From positions 1 to 7,549 of the forward strand of contig JAIRLA010000069.1 of NCBI GenBank assembly GCA_031259795.1: 7,549 nt of DNA, written 5' to 3'. Each line of letters opens with the position of its first letter. Position 1 is the stretch's first letter. The notes beneath the pieces were generated by a model. The model did no database searches and was not told where the DNA came from. It saw only the letters and a list, made by a program, of their open reading frames with translations. Below are positions 6,369 to 7,549 of the stretch, in pieces. The translations under genes were made by a program, and so were the position numbers. The stretch is from Azoarcus sp. Its GTDB lineage: Bacteria > Pseudomonadota > Gammaproteobacteria > Burkholderiales > Rhodocyclaceae.

Positions 6369-6784
6369 GCATCGACCTCGAAAAAATCCGCGCCTTTTTC
6401 GCCAACGACCGCTTCGCCGCCAACGCTGGCATCCTCATTGATTCGGTGACGGAAGACGAAGTGCAATGCAGCATGCCGGTCACGCCGGAGCACCTGAACG
6501 CCGGCGGCACAGTGCAGGGGGGCGCGATCTTCACGCTTGCCGACTTGGCCTTTGCCGTGCACTCCAACCTGCCGCTCGTGCGCGGCGAAAACGTCGGCAT
6601 CACGACGGGCCAATCGAACAGTATTTCCTATCTCGCCGCCGCCCGGGGCAAGCGCCTGATCGCGCGCTCGACCTGCCTCTCGCGCGGCCGCAACATCTGT
6701 GTTTTCCGCGTCGAAGTCCACGACGACCAGGGCAACTTCATCGCCGACATGCGCGGCAACGGTTTCACCAAAGCGGCGCGATGA
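6365..6784 (+). CDS. PaaI-family hotdog-fold thioesterase
   Basis: A 139-residue protein of the PaaI/4HBT hotdog superfamily, cytoplasmic, expected to hydrolyse acyl- or aryl-CoA thioesters. The helix motif H43-L-N45-A-G-G-T-V-Q51-G-G-A-I-F-T-L-A-D60 is the signature region. D60 aligns with the catalytic Asp of E. coli PaaI, while the usual His of HGG is Gln (V-Q-G-G). Later strands contain G-K-R-L-I-A-R-S-T and V-F-R-V-E-V-H-D. The ATG overlaps the iorB stop as ATGA, and AAGGAG at 6346-6351 lies 13 nt upstream, so translation is probably coupled. Family knowledge links PaaI enzymes to phenylacetyl-CoA-type substrates, fitting the arylacetyl-CoA product of IOR; that pairing is inference. An upstream in-frame start at 6260 would lie within iorB and lacks support. 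Confidence 0.9.
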   Translation: MSIDLEKIRAFFANDRFAANAGILIDSVTEDEVQCSMPVTPEHLNAGGTVQGGAIFTLADLAFAVHSNLPLVRGENVGITTGQSNSISYLAAARGKRLIARSTCLSRGRNICVFRVEVHDDQGNFIADMRGNGFTKAAR

Positions 6785-7356
6785 GTCCAATCACCCACTT
6801 CCTGGCCGGGTGGGTCGGTTTTGAAGGCTGGCTGCACAACCGGCGCGACCGCGCCATTGTCTGCCTGGCCGGGCTGGCGCCCGACGTCGACGGCATCGGC
6901 ATCGCCGCCGATCTCTTCTTTCGTCTCTCCGGCGGGCCGGAAACCAACTACTACCAAGCCTGGCACCGCCTCTACGGGCACGGCATCACGGCGGCGCTGG
7001 CGTTTACGCTCTGCGCCGCCCTTCTGGGGCGCGAGCGTTCGAGAGTCGCCATAGCCGCCTTCCTGAACATCCATCTGCACTTTCTCTGCGACCTGCTCGG
7101 CTCGCGCGGCAGCACCCCGGATGATTTGTGGGGAATCCATTATCTCGGCCCGTGGAATACCAGCGCCAGCGCCGAAATCATCTGGCGCGGGCAATGGGAA
7201 TTGGTGAGCTGGCAAAACACGCTGATCTCAATCGCGCTGATGGGCATCCTGCTCGCGCGCGCCTGCCGCAAAGGCTATTCCCCGCTGGGACTCATCTCGC
7301 CCCGCGCCGACCGGGTCTTCGTCGGCGTACTGCGGAAATGGCGATCCGCCTGGTAG
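6781..7356 (+). CDS. YdjM/DUF457-type membrane metal-dependent hydrolase
   Basis: A 191-residue membrane protein resembling the YdjM/DUF457 family annotated as metal-dependent hydrolases. Visible marks are T-H6-F-L-A-G near the N-terminus, L-A-P-D-V-D (32-37), W-H-R-L-Y-G-H-G (61-68) and N-I-H-L-H-F-L-C-D-L-L (96-106). These are the conserved His/Asp positions, interleaved with hydrophobic segments at about 24-46, 68-83, 87-106 and 146-162. The usual short lumenal or cytoplasmic tail follows. Biochemical function of the family is poorly defined. The start overlaps the thioesterase stop as ATGA and has no clear ribosome binding site, suggesting coupling with the thioesterase. E. coli ydjM is LexA-controlled; I see no LexA-type CTGT-N8-ACAG site upstream of this cluster. 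Why it shares an operon with CoA enzymes is not evident. Confidence 0.85.
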   Translation: MSPITHFLAGWVGFEGWLHNRRDRAIVCLAGLAPDVDGIGIAADLFFRLSGGPETNYYQAWHRLYGHGITAALAFTLCAALLGRERSRVAIAAFLNIHLHFLCDLLGSRGSTPDDLWGIHYLGPWNTSASAEIIWRGQWELVSWQNTLISIALMGILLARACRKGYSPLGLISPRADRVFVGVLRKWRSAW

Positions 7357-7359
7357 GGA

Positions 7360-7433
7360 AACCAGCGGCGCTCGCGCGCCGGTTGGAAGGAAACCCTTTC
7401 CCGCCCTTCGGGCGCCCTCCCCCGCCAAGCGGG
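7360..7433. repeat. Cluster of GC-rich hairpins after the hydrolase gene
   Basis: Starting 4 nt after the stop codon there are four short inverted repeats. These are AACC-(bulge)-GGCGC / GCGCC-GGTT (7360-7384), GGAAA/TTTCC (about 7389-7401), CGCCC-TTC-GGGCG (7402-7414) and CCCGC-CAA-GCGGG (7421-7433). The first could stop or stabilise the transcript, but no T-run follows. The second to fourth resemble the GC-rich intergenic palindromes scattered in many proteobacterial genomes. GC is 57 of 77 over 7357-7433. Confidence 0.5.
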
Positions 7434-7549
7434 CATAGGTATCTACACAACCCGAAATAGCTAGCGACGGTCAATGTTTATTGCATAAGTTCATTGTCAG
7501 CAGGGATGAAAGCGCTGCCTGATGGGGTACAAGCGTTTTCCCCATACTC
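7434..7549. other. AT-richer right edge, unassigned
   Basis: GC drops to 54 of 116 here. The stretch contains two imperfect or perfect inverted repeats: TCAG-CAG / CTG-C-CTGA (7497-7503 and 7515-7522) and ATGGGG / CCCCAT (7522-7527 and 7540-7545). A + strand frame from ATG 7506 (M-K-A-L-P-D-G-V-Q-A) is open to the edge but has no properly spaced ribosome binding site. Two - strand frames are also open from the edge, ending at TAA 7479-7481 and at a TGA near 7470. Nothing here is long enough to identify; it may be one end of a gene or mobile element lying to the right. Confidence 0.35.

Noticed and set aside
7360..7384. Rho-independent terminator after the hydrolase gene
   Set aside because: The hairpin is strong but is followed by GGAAGGAAACCC, not a T-run, so it is listed only as a hairpin.

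Overview
The window looks like chromosomal DNA of a high-GC Gram-negative bacterium, most likely a member of the Pseudomonadota. The reasons are an Sec-type signal peptide and a lipoprotein-like signal, a four-domain rhodanese of a type I associate with proteobacteria, and GC that reaches about 70% in places (42 of 60 bases at 2281-2340, counted by eye). I cannot name a genus. There are seven protein-coding genes. I see no tRNA, rRNA, CRISPR array or complete mobile element.

Left part (1-1604, + strand): the 3' end of a WG-repeat protein gene, entering from the left edge and visibly less GC-rich than its neighbours (32 of 60 in the first 60 bases). A 109-bp gap follows, then a complete family 2 glycosyltransferase gene.

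Centre (5383 down to 1567, - strand): three closely spaced co-directional genes, probably one transcription unit. In transcription order these are a small exported TPR-like repeat protein (231 aa), a larger paralogous TPR-like putative lipoprotein (451 aa), and a 550-aa protein of four rhodanese domains in which only domains 2 and 4 keep the active-site cysteine. The gap between the second and third genes is an array of a 7-bp unit that also fits a G-quadruplex pattern. The rhodanese gene runs tail to tail into the glycosyltransferase gene with a 38-bp overlap.

Right part (5745-7356, + strand): a tight three-gene cluster with ATGA stop/start overlaps, transcribed divergently from the centre unit across a 361-bp spacer with a plausible promoter. 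It encodes an indolepyruvate oxidoreductase beta subunit (without its alpha partner in the window), a PaaI-type hotdog thioesterase, and a YdjM/DUF457-type membrane metal-dependent hydrolase. The first two make chemical sense together: the oxidoreductase makes arylacetyl-CoA from arylpyruvate, and PaaI-type enzymes hydrolyse such thioesters. The role of the third is unclear.

Right edge (7357-7549): a run of short GC-rich hairpins (57 of 77 bases GC) that switches abruptly to AT-richer sequence (54 of 116 GC). The switch falls where a palindromic repeat seems to lose its second half, which could be the boundary of a mobile or repetitive element running out of the window.

I did not find a clearly new system. 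The best leads are the exported-TPR/rhodanese unit with its heptamer array, the iorB-thioesterase-hydrolase cluster, and the junction at about 7433.
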